The position numbers were made by a program, and so were the translations under genes. From a virus, in IMG/VR virus record IMGVR_UViG_3300044630_002745, positions 1 to 25,250 of that record: a DNA stretch of 25,250 nucleotides. The stretch is one strand, 5' to 3'. How positions within the stretch are numbered: the stretch's first letter is position 1; every line of letters begins with the position of its first letter. The notes under the pieces were generated by a model that made no database searches, was not told the origin of the DNA, and was given only the letters and a program-made list of their open reading frames with translations. Positions 1 through 6,984 of this stretch are shown one piece after another.

Positions 1-215
1 TGTATGACGAACTCAACACGAAGTATCTTGAGCAACAGCACGAACTTCAGAACATCGCTTTGACGGCTAGGCAAATCCTCGATGAGAAGATAGACCTCAA
101 GGAACAGGTCGAGCGGCTGACCAAGGAACTCGAAAACACGGACTGTATGTTTGCTATGGCTTCCGCTTTTGCAAGGGATTGGAACGCCGCCAAGGAGGGC
201 AAGCCCCATGCCTAA
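1..215 (+). CDS. Partial coiled-coil protein (5' end outside window)
   Basis: An open frame enters from the left edge (first full codon at position 3) and runs to TAA at 213-215, giving the last 70 residues of a protein. The visible part is rich in Glu, Gln, Leu and Lys with heptad-like spacing (LEQQHELQN, LKEQVERLTKELEN), so a coiled coil is likely. It ends in an Ala/Met-rich helix. The next gene starts inside its last codons (ATG at 208), so it belongs to the same plus-strand operon. The family is not recognised and the true start is not in view. It could be a small phage accessory or DNA-associated protein; that is inference only. Confidence 0.55.
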   Translation, partial: YDELNTKYLEQQHELQNIALTARQILDEKIDLKEQVERLTKELENTDCMFAMASAFARDWNAAKEGKPHA

Positions 216-360
216 GCAGAAGCGTCGGCCTGAGATTATGCATCCCGGCCTCAAGCAGCTCACCCCCGCCGAGAAGCGCATCGTGGCCGAGCGTCTCGCC
301 GATCACCGCAAGCGCTGGGAATACCTGTTCAGCCTTAACGTCTGGAAGCCCAGCAAATGA
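208..360 (+). CDS. Small basic protein, 50 aa, unknown function
   Basis: The start at 208 is preferred over an upstream ATG at 151 because AAGGAGG lies at 192-198, about 9 nt before it, the best Shine-Dalgarno match noticed in the window. The start overlaps the previous stop by 8 nt, and the stop overlaps the next start as ATGA. The 50-residue product is basic (MPKQKRRPE at the N terminus) and contains an amphipathic helix, LTPAEKRIVAERLADHRKRW, followed by an aromatic tail. No family is recognised. Size and charge would suit a nucleic-acid-binding accessory protein, but nothing in the sequence proves it. Confidence 0.5.
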   Translation: MPKQKRRPEIMHPGLKQLTPAEKRIVAERLADHRKRWEYLFSLNVWKPSK

Positions 361-713
361 CCACGCCCTACAACTCCCGCTCGTCTGGCATCAGCGAACT
401 GCACGACCTAATCGACAAGTTCGTGCCGGTCCGCGAAGCCGCCCTGCAAGAGCATTACCAGAAGGCCGCCCAGACCAGGGCGCTGCTCAAGTCCCTCGGC
501 TGCTGGCCGACCGACAAGCGCAAGCCTGTCGAGCCTAGGGGCAAGAAGCCGAAGGCCGGCAAACTCGCCAGCGAGCTAGGCCGCGAGGCTTACCACTGGG
601 CGCACGCCAATAACGCCACCTACACCGAGGCCGCCGAACGCTTCCGCGTCGATGCCAACTCAATCCACTCTTACCGCCAATACCGCAAACTCCCTAAACT
701 CAGAAACAAATGA
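357..713 (+). CDS. Small protein with C-terminal helix-turn-helix
   Basis: A 118-residue protein starting at an ATGA overlap with the previous gene and ending in another ATGA overlap with the next. The first 45 residues are helical. A basic, Lys/Pro-rich linker follows (about 53-68, with KRKPVEPRGKKPK). Residues about 88-112 (TYTEAAERFRVDANSIHSYR) have the pattern of a homeodomain-like HTH of the kind found in resolvases and phage regulators. Seen: the basic linker and the HTH-like spacing. Inferred: DNA binding, perhaps a regulator of this small operon. No catalytic domain is visible. Confidence 0.6.
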   Translation: MTTPYNSRSSGISELHDLIDKFVPVREAALQEHYQKAAQTRALLKSLGCWPTDKRKPVEPRGKKPKAGKLASELGREAYHWAHANNATYTEAAERFRVDANSIHSYRQYRKLPKLRNK

Positions 714-937
714 ACAACCTCCCAGACTATGACGAAATCACCCGGCTCCGGCTACGCCTTGCCGAGGTCGAACTTCAGCGCGACGCCTTCAAGGCCATGG
801 CCGACAAGGCCGTGACCGACCTGATCCGTCAGGTCATGGACCGCGAACGCTGGCAGGTCGGACTCCCTGGCGTATCGACCTACACCTACGCCCCGACCGA
901 GCAGCCGAAACCCGCCAAACGTAAACGCCGTGGCTGA
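710..937 (+). CDS. Small coiled-coil protein with basic tail, 75 aa
   Basis: Starts at an ATGA overlap (710-713) with the upstream HTH gene. The first half (EITRLRLRLAEVELQRDAFK) is a strong amphipathic or coiled-coil helix. The second half is Pro-rich and ends in KPAKRKRRG, a basic tail that could contact nucleic acid. The next gene starts with GTG at 930, inside its last codons. The family is not recognised. The overlap chain makes it very likely to be translated, but its role is unknown. Confidence 0.5.
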   Translation: MNNLPDYDEITRLRLRLAEVELQRDAFKAMADKAVTDLIRQVMDRERWQVGLPGVSTYTYAPTEQPKPAKRKRRG

Positions 938-1187
938 GCACGAACTGACGGTCAAGCACCGTGGCCAAGAATATCAGGTCATCCTGGACGGCTCGGCCAT
1001 GTATGTGGACGACTCCTTCGACCATGAGTTCGGGACCGAGGTTCGCGGCCACTGGGAACTCGACTGGGACGAGACGGAAATCGTCTCGGTCATCGACACC
1101 GACGGCGAAGAGATTGACCCCTACGAGGTGGTCGGCCTGACCCGCGCAATCAGAGACGCATCCAATGACATCGAAATCGAGGGCTAA
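930..1187 (+). CDS. Acidic small protein, 85 aa, unknown function
   Basis: Begins with GTG at 930-932, overlapping the previous stop by 8 nt. No better start is visible. The product is very acidic (DDSFDHEFGTEV, DWDETEIVSVIDTDGEEIDPYEV), with alternating hydrophobic residues suggesting a compact beta fold and then a C-terminal helix. It contrasts with its basic neighbours, so it could be a partner for one of them or a DNA mimic; both ideas are inference from charge alone. Its last 23 nt overlap the next gene. Confidence 0.5.
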   Translation: MAEHELTVKHRGQEYQVILDGSAMYVDDSFDHEFGTEVRGHWELDWDETEIVSVIDTDGEEIDPYEVVGLTRAIRDASNDIEIEG

Positions 1188-1497
1188 CTACGGGCTGGTC
1201 AAGGCAGCCGTGATCGCCACGGCTTCCCCGCAGCTGACGGTTGAGCAGGTGGCCACCCTCACCGGGCATAACCTGCGCTCGGTCCGTTGCGCCATCAAGC
1301 ACCTCGGCCTGCCGGCCTTACGCGAGCGCCGCCCCAAGGGGTCCATCAAGGACCTCGTCCTAGCCGGCCATGGCCAGGGGATGACCGTCCCGCAACTGGC
1401 CGAGACCAGCGGGGTTTCCCGTTATACCCTTTACGCTACCTACAGGCGTCTCGGCCTGACCCCCTGCGTGGCCCGCCAAGGCCGTTCGACCCTATGA
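1165..1497 (+). CDS. Tandem helix-turn-helix protein
   Basis: A 110-residue protein with two HTH-like units of the same pattern: residues about 24-49 (LTVEQVATLTGHNLRSVRCA, then IKHLGLP) and about 73-98 (MTVPQLAETSGVSRYTLYAT, then YRRLGLTP). Both share TV-x-Q-x-A, a turn Gly, and R-x-LGL-x-P, with a spacing of about 49 residues, so the gene looks like an internal duplication. A basic linker (RERRPKG) joins them. No effector domain is present. It overlaps the acidic gene upstream by 23 nt and the endolysin downstream by 4 nt. A DNA-binding regulator is likely; the target is unknown. Confidence 0.65.
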   Translation: MTSKSRANYGLVKAAVIATASPQLTVEQVATLTGHNLRSVRCAIKHLGLPALRERRPKGSIKDLVLAGHGQGMTVPQLAETSGVSRYTLYATYRRLGLTPCVARQGRSTL

Positions 1498-1967
1498 CCC
1501 TAGTCCTAGCCCTCTCCGCCGCCCTGCTGACCTCTGAGGCTATCCCAGAGCAGACCCTGCAGGCCGTCGAGCAGGTCGAGTCCTCTGGCCGTGGAGCGTC
1601 CACCCCTCGGGGCGACGGCGGCAAGGCCCTCGGCTGCCTTCAGTGGCACGCCGTAGCGTGGAAGGACTGCTCGGCCATCAGGCGCAAGGTGGGGCTGGCG
1701 GTCTATCCCTATGCCGACGCGGCTGTGCCGGCCAAGGCTCGGGACTACGCTCGCACCTGGCTGACGGTCCTGAAGGTCAGGCTCGCCGGCGAGATCGGGC
1801 GGCAACCACACCCGGGGGAAATCTGGCTGGCTTGGAATCTCGGATGGACGGGCTTCGGTCGATATGGTTTCCAGTGGGCCGAGGTTCCCTCTGCCAAGTT
1901 CAACAAGGCGCGACAGGTCAACACGCTGGCTTGGGGCTTGCCAAAACGCCCTGCCGTCGCAAGGTAA
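1494..1967 (+). CDS. Endolysin, lytic-transglycosylase (SLT) type, with N-terminal hydrophobic segment
   Basis: The start at 1494 gives 157 residues and an ATGA overlap with the HTH gene. Residues 1-16 (MTLVLALSAALLTSEA) form a hydrophobic segment that could be a signal peptide or signal anchor, although there is no basic n-region. The SLT/lysozyme-like fold follows: AVEQVESSG with the presumed catalytic Glu29, GDGGKALGCLQW (about 41-51), typical of the glycan-binding loop, and LAWNLGWTGFGRYGF near the C terminus, matching the conserved A-(Y/W)-N-x-G element of the family. Two Cys (48 and 59) could pair in the periplasm. Inferred role: cleavage of peptidoglycan glycan strands at lysis. A virion-associated transglycosylase is less likely, because the gene is far from the tail genes. 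Confidence 0.75.
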   Translation: MTLVLALSAALLTSEAIPEQTLQAVEQVESSGRGASTPRGDGGKALGCLQWHAVAWKDCSAIRRKVGLAVYPYADAAVPAKARDYARTWLTVLKVRLAGEIGRQPHPGEIWLAWNLGWTGFGRYGFQWAEVPSAKFNKARQVNTLAWGLPKRPAVAR

Positions 1968-2027
1968 CAGGCGAGGCCCGGACAATATCAATTGTGCGGG
2001 ATCGCAACTGAGGGCAGTTCGGGCTTC

Positions 2028-2056
2028 GGGCCATCCGCAAGGGTGGCCCTTATGCT
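2028..2056 (+). terminator. Hairpin between convergent operons, probable terminator of the endolysin operon
   Basis: GGGCCATCC (2028-2036) pairs with GGGTGGCCC (2041-2049) around a GCAA tetraloop, 9 bp with one G-T pair. On the plus strand it is followed by TTATGCTTT, a weak T-rich tail. It lies between the stop of the endolysin gene and the stop of the minus-strand HTH gene. The minus-strand side has no T tract, so termination is more likely for the plus-strand transcript. Confidence 0.5.
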
Positions 2057-2544
2057 TTATACAAGCGGTCGAGGTCGGCCTTCAGGTAGTAGGCGTTCAG
2101 GTGCAGGCCGATGATACCGCGAGGGGTCTTCCAATACTTCGGCTTCAGCCCTGCCCGGGCTACTCGGCCACGCACGGCCACGTCCGAGACGTTCTTGCTG
2201 ACCGCGTAATCGACCAGGCGCACCCAGCCCTTGGGGACTTTGTCGGAGCGGTGGGCGAACATCTGGGCAGCGGCTTGCTTGATGGACTTATACGGAGGGA
2301 CCGGGCGGTAGACGTAGGCCATGTGGCACTGGCCTGTGCCGGACTTGAACTGATGGGGCTGGCGTTCGAGCAGGCCACGGCGCTGCAGGTCGAGCGCACG
2401 GGAGGATGCGTTGCGCGTGTGGGCCATATCGAGCTCGACGCGGATCTGCTCGACGGTGAACCAGCCCTTGGGGCAGGGGTAGTCCTTTGGCTCGTTGCTC
2501 AGTTCCTTGAGCAGGCGCTGCACGATGGAGTTTGAGTCGGTCAT
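2050..2544 (-). CDS. Putative DNA-binding protein with winged-helix-like N terminus
   Basis: The start at 2544 is chosen because it forms an ATGA overlap with the metallophosphoesterase stop; a 2559 start would overlap 19 nt. The 164-residue product has a winged-helix-like region, about 28-62 (GWFTVEQIRVELDMAHTRNA and LDLQRRGLLER). A second helical, basic region, about 86-160, includes SKNVSDVAVRGRVARAGLKP, which looks like another HTH. It is the last gene of the long minus-strand series, next to a convergent hairpin. Inferred role: transcription regulator or accessory DNA-binding protein. The family is not named with confidence. Confidence 0.6.
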   Translation of the reverse strand: MTDSNSIVQRLLKELSNEPKDYPCPKGWFTVEQIRVELDMAHTRNASSRALDLQRRGLLERQPHQFKSGTGQCHMAYVYRPVPPYKSIKQAAAQMFAHRSDKVPKGWVRLVDYAVSKNVSDVAVRGRVARAGLKPKYWKTPRGIIGLHLNAYYLKADLDRLYKA

Positions 2545-3287
2545 ACGGATAAGCGCCAAGGCTGGCCGGACATCTCCAGCGGGTGGATGTAGAGACTAGG
2601 CTGGATGCCCGTGTCGCAATACTCCCCATAGGCGATGGCCTGCCCCCACGACAGGGTCTTGCGTCGCCCCTTGGCGTAGTCGCTTGAGCCCCGCAGCTTG
2701 AGCGTGCCGACGTTGATGCCGATCGTGCGGCGGGAGTTACGGGCTAGGGCTATGCCAGGGGAATGGGTATGGCCGAAGAAGACCGCGTCCGCTTCGACAT
2801 ACATTTCCGCCATGTCCCGAGGCGCTGACTCGTTGTAAATCGTGCCGTGCGTGAACAGGCCCGTGCCGAGCATATACTTCTGGAAGACCCCGGTGTAGGG
2901 GACGTGGTCGGCCTTCAGTTTCTGGACGGTCTGCTCGATGTCGTGCTTCAGGTATTGGCTCAGCTCGGCCACGACCTCGTTCTTGGAATGGGTCAGCCGC
3001 CAGATGCGGTCCTCGTGGTTTCCGTTGATGACCACGTTGAACTCTCCGTCCTCAAGGAAGCGGACGCCACCGGCGATGTCAGGCGCAAGGGGTTCGCCAT
3101 GCCCGGCGCCGCCACCCATCAGGGCCTCGACGTCTACGAAGTCCCCGAGGTGGATGCGCTTCGCTCCTGGGCCTTTGCAGAAGTCGCCCATGAACTTGAG
3201 CACGGACTCCCTCGCCACCGGGTCGATGTGATGCCCGTGAGAGCAGGACACCGCCGCGAACCGCTTCCACTTCCGGGTGATGTTCAT
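2541..3287 (-). CDS. Calcineurin-like metallophosphoesterase
   Basis: A 248-residue protein starting at an ATGA overlap with the kinase gene. Metal-binding motifs of the calcineurin-like fold appear in order: SCSHGHH (14-20), HLGDFVD (46-52), INGNHED (88-93 core), FTHG (His147) and FGHTHSPG (171-178). The first motif, usually D-x-H, reads C-S-H, so the usual Asp is Cys. Phages often carry such enzymes near replication or nucleotide genes; substrates may be phosphoesters in nucleotides, nucleic acids or phosphoproteins, and cannot be told from sequence. It sits between dNMP kinase and a DNA-binding protein, which favours a nucleic-acid-related role (inference). Confidence 0.8.
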   Translation of the reverse strand: MNITRKWKRFAAVSCSHGHHIDPVARESVLKFMGDFCKGPGAKRIHLGDFVDVEALMGGGAGHGEPLAPDIAGGVRFLEDGEFNVVINGNHEDRIWRLTHSKNEVVAELSQYLKHDIEQTVQKLKADHVPYTGVFQKYMLGTGLFTHGTIYNESAPRDMAEMYVEADAVFFGHTHSPGIALARNSRRTIGINVGTLKLRGSSDYAKGRRKTLSWGQAIAYGEYCDTGIQPSLYIHPLEMSGQPWRLSV

Positions 3288-3904
3288 CGGTAGAGGCTCA
3301 TGGACTGGGTGAACTTACGGGCCCACTGACGGATGGCCTCGACGGAGTTATCCGGGAAGCAGACCTGCAGGGCGTTGCCCCTGCGGAAGCAGTCGTGCGC
3401 CGCCATCAGTCCGATGGACTCGGCCTCGGCGTTGTTGGCGGGCAGGTTGCCTTGGCGTTCGATGTAGATCGGGACGAAGGCCCAGCCGCGTTTGACGCAG
3501 AGGGCCTCGAGTTTCAGATACTCGTTCTCGTAGCGCATATCCGGGACGAGGATGACGGAGTGCTCGGAGCCTGAGTCCTTGCAGGTGATGTCGGCCCAGT
3601 TGTTGATGTGCTCGATGACCTTGTCCACCCAGACGTTCGGGTTCTGCGTGCGGCAGTATTCCCCGTAGGCAACCAGGAGCGGACGGAGCGCGGCCTTCTT
3701 GGCGGTGTCCTCGGTGAAGGCGTCGATGTTCAGGCCCGCTTCGTCGAGCGCGATCTGGAGGGACTCCTTCAGCGCGTCGGCGAACTTCAGGACGATGCAG
3801 GAATACTCCGGCTCGTCTTGTTCGAGCAGCTCGAAGATGGAGTCGGCTAAAGTATCTTTACCACTTCTTGCGAAGCCACTGACTGGGATGAGGACGTGTT
3901 TCAT
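3284..3904 (-). CDS. Deoxynucleoside monophosphate kinase-like P-loop protein
   Basis: A 206-residue protein with an N-terminal Walker A motif, GFARSGKDT (10-18, Lys16), directly after a hydrophobic strand (HVLIPVS). This is the form seen in phage dNMP kinases of the T4 gene 1 type. LVPDMRYENEY (about 118-128) fits the acidic and substrate-binding element after the third strand, and the C-terminal part is helical. Role known for the family: phosphorylation of dNMPs (including modified ones) to dNDPs for phage DNA synthesis, in the cytoplasm. Start and stop both form ATGA overlaps, placing it firmly in the operon with the metallophosphoesterase and the HExxH protein. Other adenylate-kinase-like NTPases cannot be excluded. 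Confidence 0.7.
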   Translation of the reverse strand: MKHVLIPVSGFARSGKDTLADSIFELLEQDEPEYSCIVLKFADALKESLQIALDEAGLNIDAFTEDTAKKAALRPLLVAYGEYCRTQNPNVWVDKVIEHINNWADITCKDSGSEHSVILVPDMRYENEYLKLEALCVKRGWAFVPIYIERQGNLPANNAEAESIGLMAAHDCFRRGNALQVCFPDNSVEAIRQWARKFTQSMSLYR

Positions 3905-4155
3905 AGGGAAGTTCTGCGGTAGCCTTGGGACCAGAGCACGTCCGCGATCTTGCGCGAGATGCGGTCCACCTTCTTCTCGGGGGCTTTCCAGTCTCCGAGG
4001 TGGAGGGCCTCATGCACGGTCACGCGCAGGCGTTCGCGCTCCGTGATGATGTTCGGGTCTAGCTCGATGGTGTTGTCCTTCTTGCAAGCGAGCCCTGCGA
4101 TGTCCCCGGGCAGGGGTCGGACGATGACCTTCGGGACCTTGGGTTTCTTTCCCAT
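3901..4155 (-). CDS. Mini HExxH-motif protein, 84 aa
   Basis: The start at 4155 (MGKKPKVPK) is preferred to an upstream ATG at 4239, whose extra residues look unlike a protein domain. Residues 44-56 (RVTVHEALHLGDW) carry an HExxH zinc-metalloprotease-like motif (48-52). A downstream helix (EKKVDRISRKIADVLWSQGY) holds acidic residues that could supply a third ligand. Similar short HEALH proteins are common in phages with no assigned function, so metal binding is likely and proteolysis is only a guess. It lies just after a hairpin that follows recT, and its stop overlaps the kinase start (ATGA). Confidence 0.65.
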   Translation of the reverse strand: MGKKPKVPKVIVRPLPGDIAGLACKKDNTIELDPNIITERERLRVTVHEALHLGDWKAPEKKVDRISRKIADVLWSQGYRRTSL

Positions 4156-4190
4156 GGGTGGATGTTGTCTCCCAGCGTCTGCACCTACGC

Positions 4191-4225
4191 AAACAATAAG
4201 CCCCGCCCCCTTTCGAGGGCAGGGC
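4191..4225 (-). terminator. Intrinsic terminator or attenuator after recT
   Basis: On the minus strand GCCCTGCCC (4225-4217) pairs with GGGCGGGGC (4208-4200), 9 bp with one wobble pair, followed at once by TTATTGTTT (4199-4191). It lies between the recT stop (4252) and the start of the HExxH gene (4155). The tail is T-rich rather than a pure T run, so partial termination (attenuation) is as likely as a full stop. Confidence 0.55.
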
Positions 4226-4251
4226 CGGCTACACGGCACTCCTGCGTCAGC

Positions 4252-5037
4252 CTAAATATCGATGGGTTCGTCGCCGGCGGGGGCGGCCTCGGGCTCGGTG
4301 GCCTTGGCCTTCTTGACCAGGTCCTTCACGGCTTCGGCAGCGGGCTGAACCGGCTGGCCTTCGACCGTGCGCTGGCCATACTCGGCCTCGTTGTCCTTGC
4401 GGATGGCTTCCTGCACGTCACGCGGCAGGCGGGGGAGCCACTTGGCGAGGCGCTTAAAGGCGGTCTTCTTCCACATCTCCATCGGGTAGGTGGCCCAAGG
4501 GCCGGACGAGCCGGAGCGGCTGGCCTTGCGGATGGCCTCGACCTCGGCCTTGCTCATCTGGATCGCGGCGGTTTCCCCGTCCTTGAAGCGGACCATGGCG
4601 TATACCGCGTAGGGTTCGCCCCGGTCCTTGGACAGGTCCACGACGTGCTCTTCGACCTTGCCCAGGTTGAACCGATACTTGTCGGCGTTGCAGACGATGT
4701 CGGCGTGGATGTGGGCGACTTCGCCCGATCGCATGACAAGCGCAAGGATGCCCTTGTAGTCGAACTGCAGGGTGGCGTCGTTGCCGTAGGGGATGAGGTG
4801 GGCGTGGTGGCCGTCAGGCATCAGACCCCACTGGGCGGCCTGCAGGACCACGGAGGCCACGCTGGCGGGGGTGCAATCCCACAGCTTGGGGTTCTTGTTG
4901 CAGGCGGTGATCACGCAGCGCATGAAGCGGCTGGCGTCGTCGGCGTTCGGGAGGGCCTTGGCGACCTGCTCCTGCAGTCCGGCAGAGCGGACGAGTTCGA
5001 TGGTGTTCTTCGGGGGGAGTGCGGGTGTGTTGCTCAT
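4252..5037 (-). CDS. recT: RecT-family single-strand annealing protein
   Basis: The start at 5037 (MSNTPALPPKN) gives 261 residues. An ATG further upstream would overlap the neighbouring 68-aa gene and adds a low-quality Arg/His-rich stretch. RecT signatures: CNKNPKLWDCTPASV (about 46-60), LQAAQWGLMPDG (65-76), the QFDYKGILALVMRSG core (91-105), and WATYPMEMWKKTAFKRLAKW (181-200), where RecT proteins carry a conserved Met-Lys-Thr-hydrophobic helix. The C-terminal 50 residues are Ala/Glu/Pro-rich and probably disordered. Family role: anneals complementary single strands and promotes strand invasion, working with the RecE-like exonuclease encoded just upstream. The leader CCCTTTCCCAC-ATG has no Shine-Dalgarno sequence. 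Confidence 0.9.
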   Translation of the reverse strand: MSNTPALPPKNTIELVRSAGLQEQVAKALPNADDASRFMRCVITACNKNPKLWDCTPASVASVVLQAAQWGLMPDGHHAHLIPYGNDATLQFDYKGILALVMRSGEVAHIHADIVCNADKYRFNLGKVEEHVVDLSKDRGEPYAVYAMVRFKDGETAAIQMSKAEVEAIRKASRSGSSGPWATYPMEMWKKTAFKRLAKWLPRLPRDVQEAIRKDNEAEYGQRTVEGQPVQPAAEAVKDLVKKAKATEPEAAPAGDEPIDI

Positions 5038-5048
5038 GTGGGAAAGGG

Positions 5049-5255
5049 TCAGAGGGTGCGGGTGGCCTCGGCGATGTCTTCGCGGATGCGTTTTAGGAAG
5101 TCTTCCATCGGGCCGTCGAAGGTAAACTCGTAGCCGTTGGTCATTGTGACAATGGTAAACCCGCACTTCGGGTAGATGTGGGAAATGGACTCGGGGTTGA
5201 AGAAGGCATCCCATCCCCCGGCGGTTTTGTATCTGAGGAAGTAAGCGCAGGACAT
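5049..5255 (-). CDS. Small protein between exonuclease and RecT, 68 aa
   Basis: Starts with ATG 4 nt after the RecE-like stop and ends 11 nt before recT. The core (HIYPKCGFTIVTMTNGYEFT) is a beta hairpin with a TNG turn, followed by an amphipathic helix (MEDFLKRIREDIAEA). That arrangement of a strand, (V/L)T-(L/M)TNG, a strand and a helix resembles short FlbD/SwrD-like proteins, but the resemblance is only a pattern match. Its place between recE and recT suggests a recombination accessory role (inference). Alternative: a general small phage protein unrelated to recombination. Confidence 0.6.
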   Translation of the reverse strand: MSCAYFLRYKTAGGWDAFFNPESISHIYPKCGFTIVTMTNGYEFTFDGPMEDFLKRIREDIAEATRTL

Positions 5256-5259
5256 AGCT

Positions 5260-6048
5260 TCAGACGTTGAACTTGGAGAGGTCCACCTCGATGACGCCCG
5301 GGCCGGTCTTCTTGGGCCATGCGATGGGGTCAGCGCCGTGGGTCTTGATGTAGCGATCCATCAGGTCGAGGCCGGCGCGGTAACGCTTGCGGCCAATCTC
5401 GATGTCGGCTTCGGTCATCACGAATACCTGGACGAAGATTTCGGGGGCGTCCTTGCCCTCGATGGCGATGAAGGCGAAGCCTCGGGGGCGGCGGCTGGTC
5501 ACGGCTTCGATGCCGTCGATATAGATGGCACTCTGGCGGTCATAGCCATAGTCCCAGACTGATCGCCTGAAGGCGTAGTGCTCCACGCTGGCGGTGGTCT
5601 TCACGTCCACGAGCAGGCCGTCGTCGCGGTAGCGGTCAGGTCGGCAGCGCATATCAATGCCGGTGACGGAGTCCTTCCAGAAGTAGGAAGACTCGTTGAC
5701 CCCTTCGCCGGAGAGTAGGGCGGCGGCTTCATCGTCCTGCTGGACGGCTTCGGCGATGGCGCTCAGCTGCGTGAACTCATCGTGGCTCACGATCTCCTTG
5801 CCCTCGTTAGCCAGGAGGAACTCTTCCTCGCGGGCCTTGGCGCCTTTGCCCTTGTCGAGGCCCTCGGGCATCACGGCCCATTCTTCGCCGATGAGCTGAG
5901 GCTCGAGGATGATAGTGTGGACAAGCGAACCCCAGCGGAGGGAAGGGGTCTTCTTGCGGGGCGTGTTCATCAGACGCGGGGACTCAAGGAAGCGGGAGAG
6001 CTTCGAGTTCGAGACCGCCGGGCTGGCGTGGTAGTCTTTGTTATTCAT
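5260..6048 (-). CDS. RecE / exodeoxyribonuclease VIII-like PD-(D/E)XK nuclease
   Basis: A 262-residue protein of the size of phage RecE-type nuclease domains. N-terminal ISxS-type helix region (SNSKLSRFLESP, 13-24), LRWGSLVHTIILEP (37-50, His44), then the PD-(D/E)XK core: RCRPDRY (134-140, Asp138), LLVDVKTT (145-152, Asp148 and Lys150), and the QxxxY element YDRQSAIYIDGI (169-180, Gln172 and Tyr176). Known role: 5'-to-3' resection of linear duplex DNA to give single strands for the RecT partner. The first gene after the ligase, 29 nt downstream of its stop; it has a pyrimidine-rich leader ending CCCCGCAC-ATG and no Shine-Dalgarno sequence. Confidence 0.85.
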   Translation of the reverse strand: MNNKDYHASPAVSNSKLSRFLESPRLMNTPRKKTPSLRWGSLVHTIILEPQLIGEEWAVMPEGLDKGKGAKAREEEFLLANEGKEIVSHDEFTQLSAIAEAVQQDDEAAALLSGEGVNESSYFWKDSVTGIDMRCRPDRYRDDGLLVDVKTTASVEHYAFRRSVWDYGYDRQSAIYIDGIEAVTSRRPRGFAFIAIEGKDAPEIFVQVFVMTEADIEIGRKRYRAGLDLMDRYIKTHGADPIAWPKKTGPGVIEVDLSKFNV

Positions 6049-6077
6049 GTGCGGGGGGAGATTGGTAATACGTTGTT

Positions 6078-6965
6078 TTACTTGTCGCCACGGATGCGGG
6101 GGTGACGGAGGGAGCCATCGGGCGTCTTGCTCTGGAACGTGACTTCGAGGAAGGAACCGATGACGGTGTCGCGGTTCGCCCAGATCGCGGCGCGCTGCTC
6201 GTCGCTGAAACCGCCACCGACGCGGACGAGGCGTCCGTTGTTCTCTACGACGACGTGGCCCATCGTGCCAGCCAGTCGGCCTTGGCCTTCATGGACGGAG
6301 ACCACCGGGCAGTCCTCGGCGTCCACGGCCTTGACCTTCAACCAGGCGTTGGAGCGTTTGCCCTGCGAGTAGGGAGCGTCGAGGTCCTTGACCATCGCAC
6401 CCTCGAAGCCATGCGAGACGAAGCGGCGGAAGGCATCGTTAGGGGAGATGCCGACGAAGGACTCGACCAGACGGACGGAGTCGGTGAACTCGAACTTGGC
6501 CATCTGTGCGCGGCGCTCGCGGTAAGTGCCGATGTCGTCGGGCAGGTCGAGCAGCCAGAGGAAAGCGTCCTTGGCAGGCTCGCTGGAGCGGATGTCGCCG
6601 ACCGCGTCGTAGAAGTCAGCGCCGGAGACGGCCTCGCAGTCGAACGTGAACACGCCGTGCTTGCTGGCAGTGTCAGCGAACCACGCGCCGAGGTGCTCGA
6701 TGGACGGAAGCGGGTTGCCGTTGCGGGTCTTCATGGCCACGGCCAGCGTCTGGCGGCAGACTTCCACGATCACGCGGACGCCGTCAATCTTCGGCTCGAC
6801 CGCGTAGGACTCGGGGAGGATGCCCTTGTAGGGCTTGGCCAGCATGGCCGGGGAGAGAGGGGCGGCGGCAGGCTTGCGTGCGCCGACACGGAAGTGCGGC
6901 TGGCTTTCAATCATGTTGAAGATGAAAGCGTAGAGGTCGGCGTTGGGATCGGAGGATGAGCTCAT
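6078..6965 (-). CDS. ATP-dependent DNA ligase
   Basis: The start at 6965 (MSSSSDPNA) gives 295 residues; the ATG at 7013 would add only a poor 16-residue stretch. Nucleotidyltransferase motifs are clear: EPKIDGVR (57-64, adenylated Lys59), TRNGNPLP (80-87), FTFDCEAV (106-113), FLWLLDLPD (135-143), FEGAMVKD (187-194) and WLKVK (208-212). A small C-terminal OB-fold domain follows (about 215-295). Length and motifs match minimal phage/T7-like and Lig E-like ligases without a DNA-binding domain. Role: sealing nicks in replicated or recombined DNA using ATP. First gene of the DNA-metabolism block, after a structured gap of about 100 nt. Confidence 0.88.
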   Translation of the reverse strand: MSSSSDPNADLYAFIFNMIESQPHFRVGARKPAAAPLSPAMLAKPYKGILPESYAVEPKIDGVRVIVEVCRQTLAVAMKTRNGNPLPSIEHLGAWFADTASKHGVFTFDCEAVSGADFYDAVGDIRSSEPAKDAFLWLLDLPDDIGTYRERRAQMAKFEFTDSVRLVESFVGISPNDAFRRFVSHGFEGAMVKDLDAPYSQGKRSNAWLKVKAVDAEDCPVVSVHEGQGRLAGTMGHVVVENNGRLVRVGGGFSDEQRAAIWANRDTVIGSFLEVTFQSKTPDGSLRHPRIRGDK

Positions 6966-6984
6966 GTTGTGCGGGATAGGCAAA

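Noticed and set aside
4162-5133. 323-residue plus-strand frame opposite recT
   Set aside because: Gly/Leu/Val/Ala/Asp-rich antisense product with no motif; recT motifs on the minus strand are unambiguous.
6102-6959. 285-residue plus-strand frame opposite the DNA ligase
   Set aside because: Asp/Val/Ala-rich antisense of a high-GC gene, no motif; ligase motifs are strong on the other strand.
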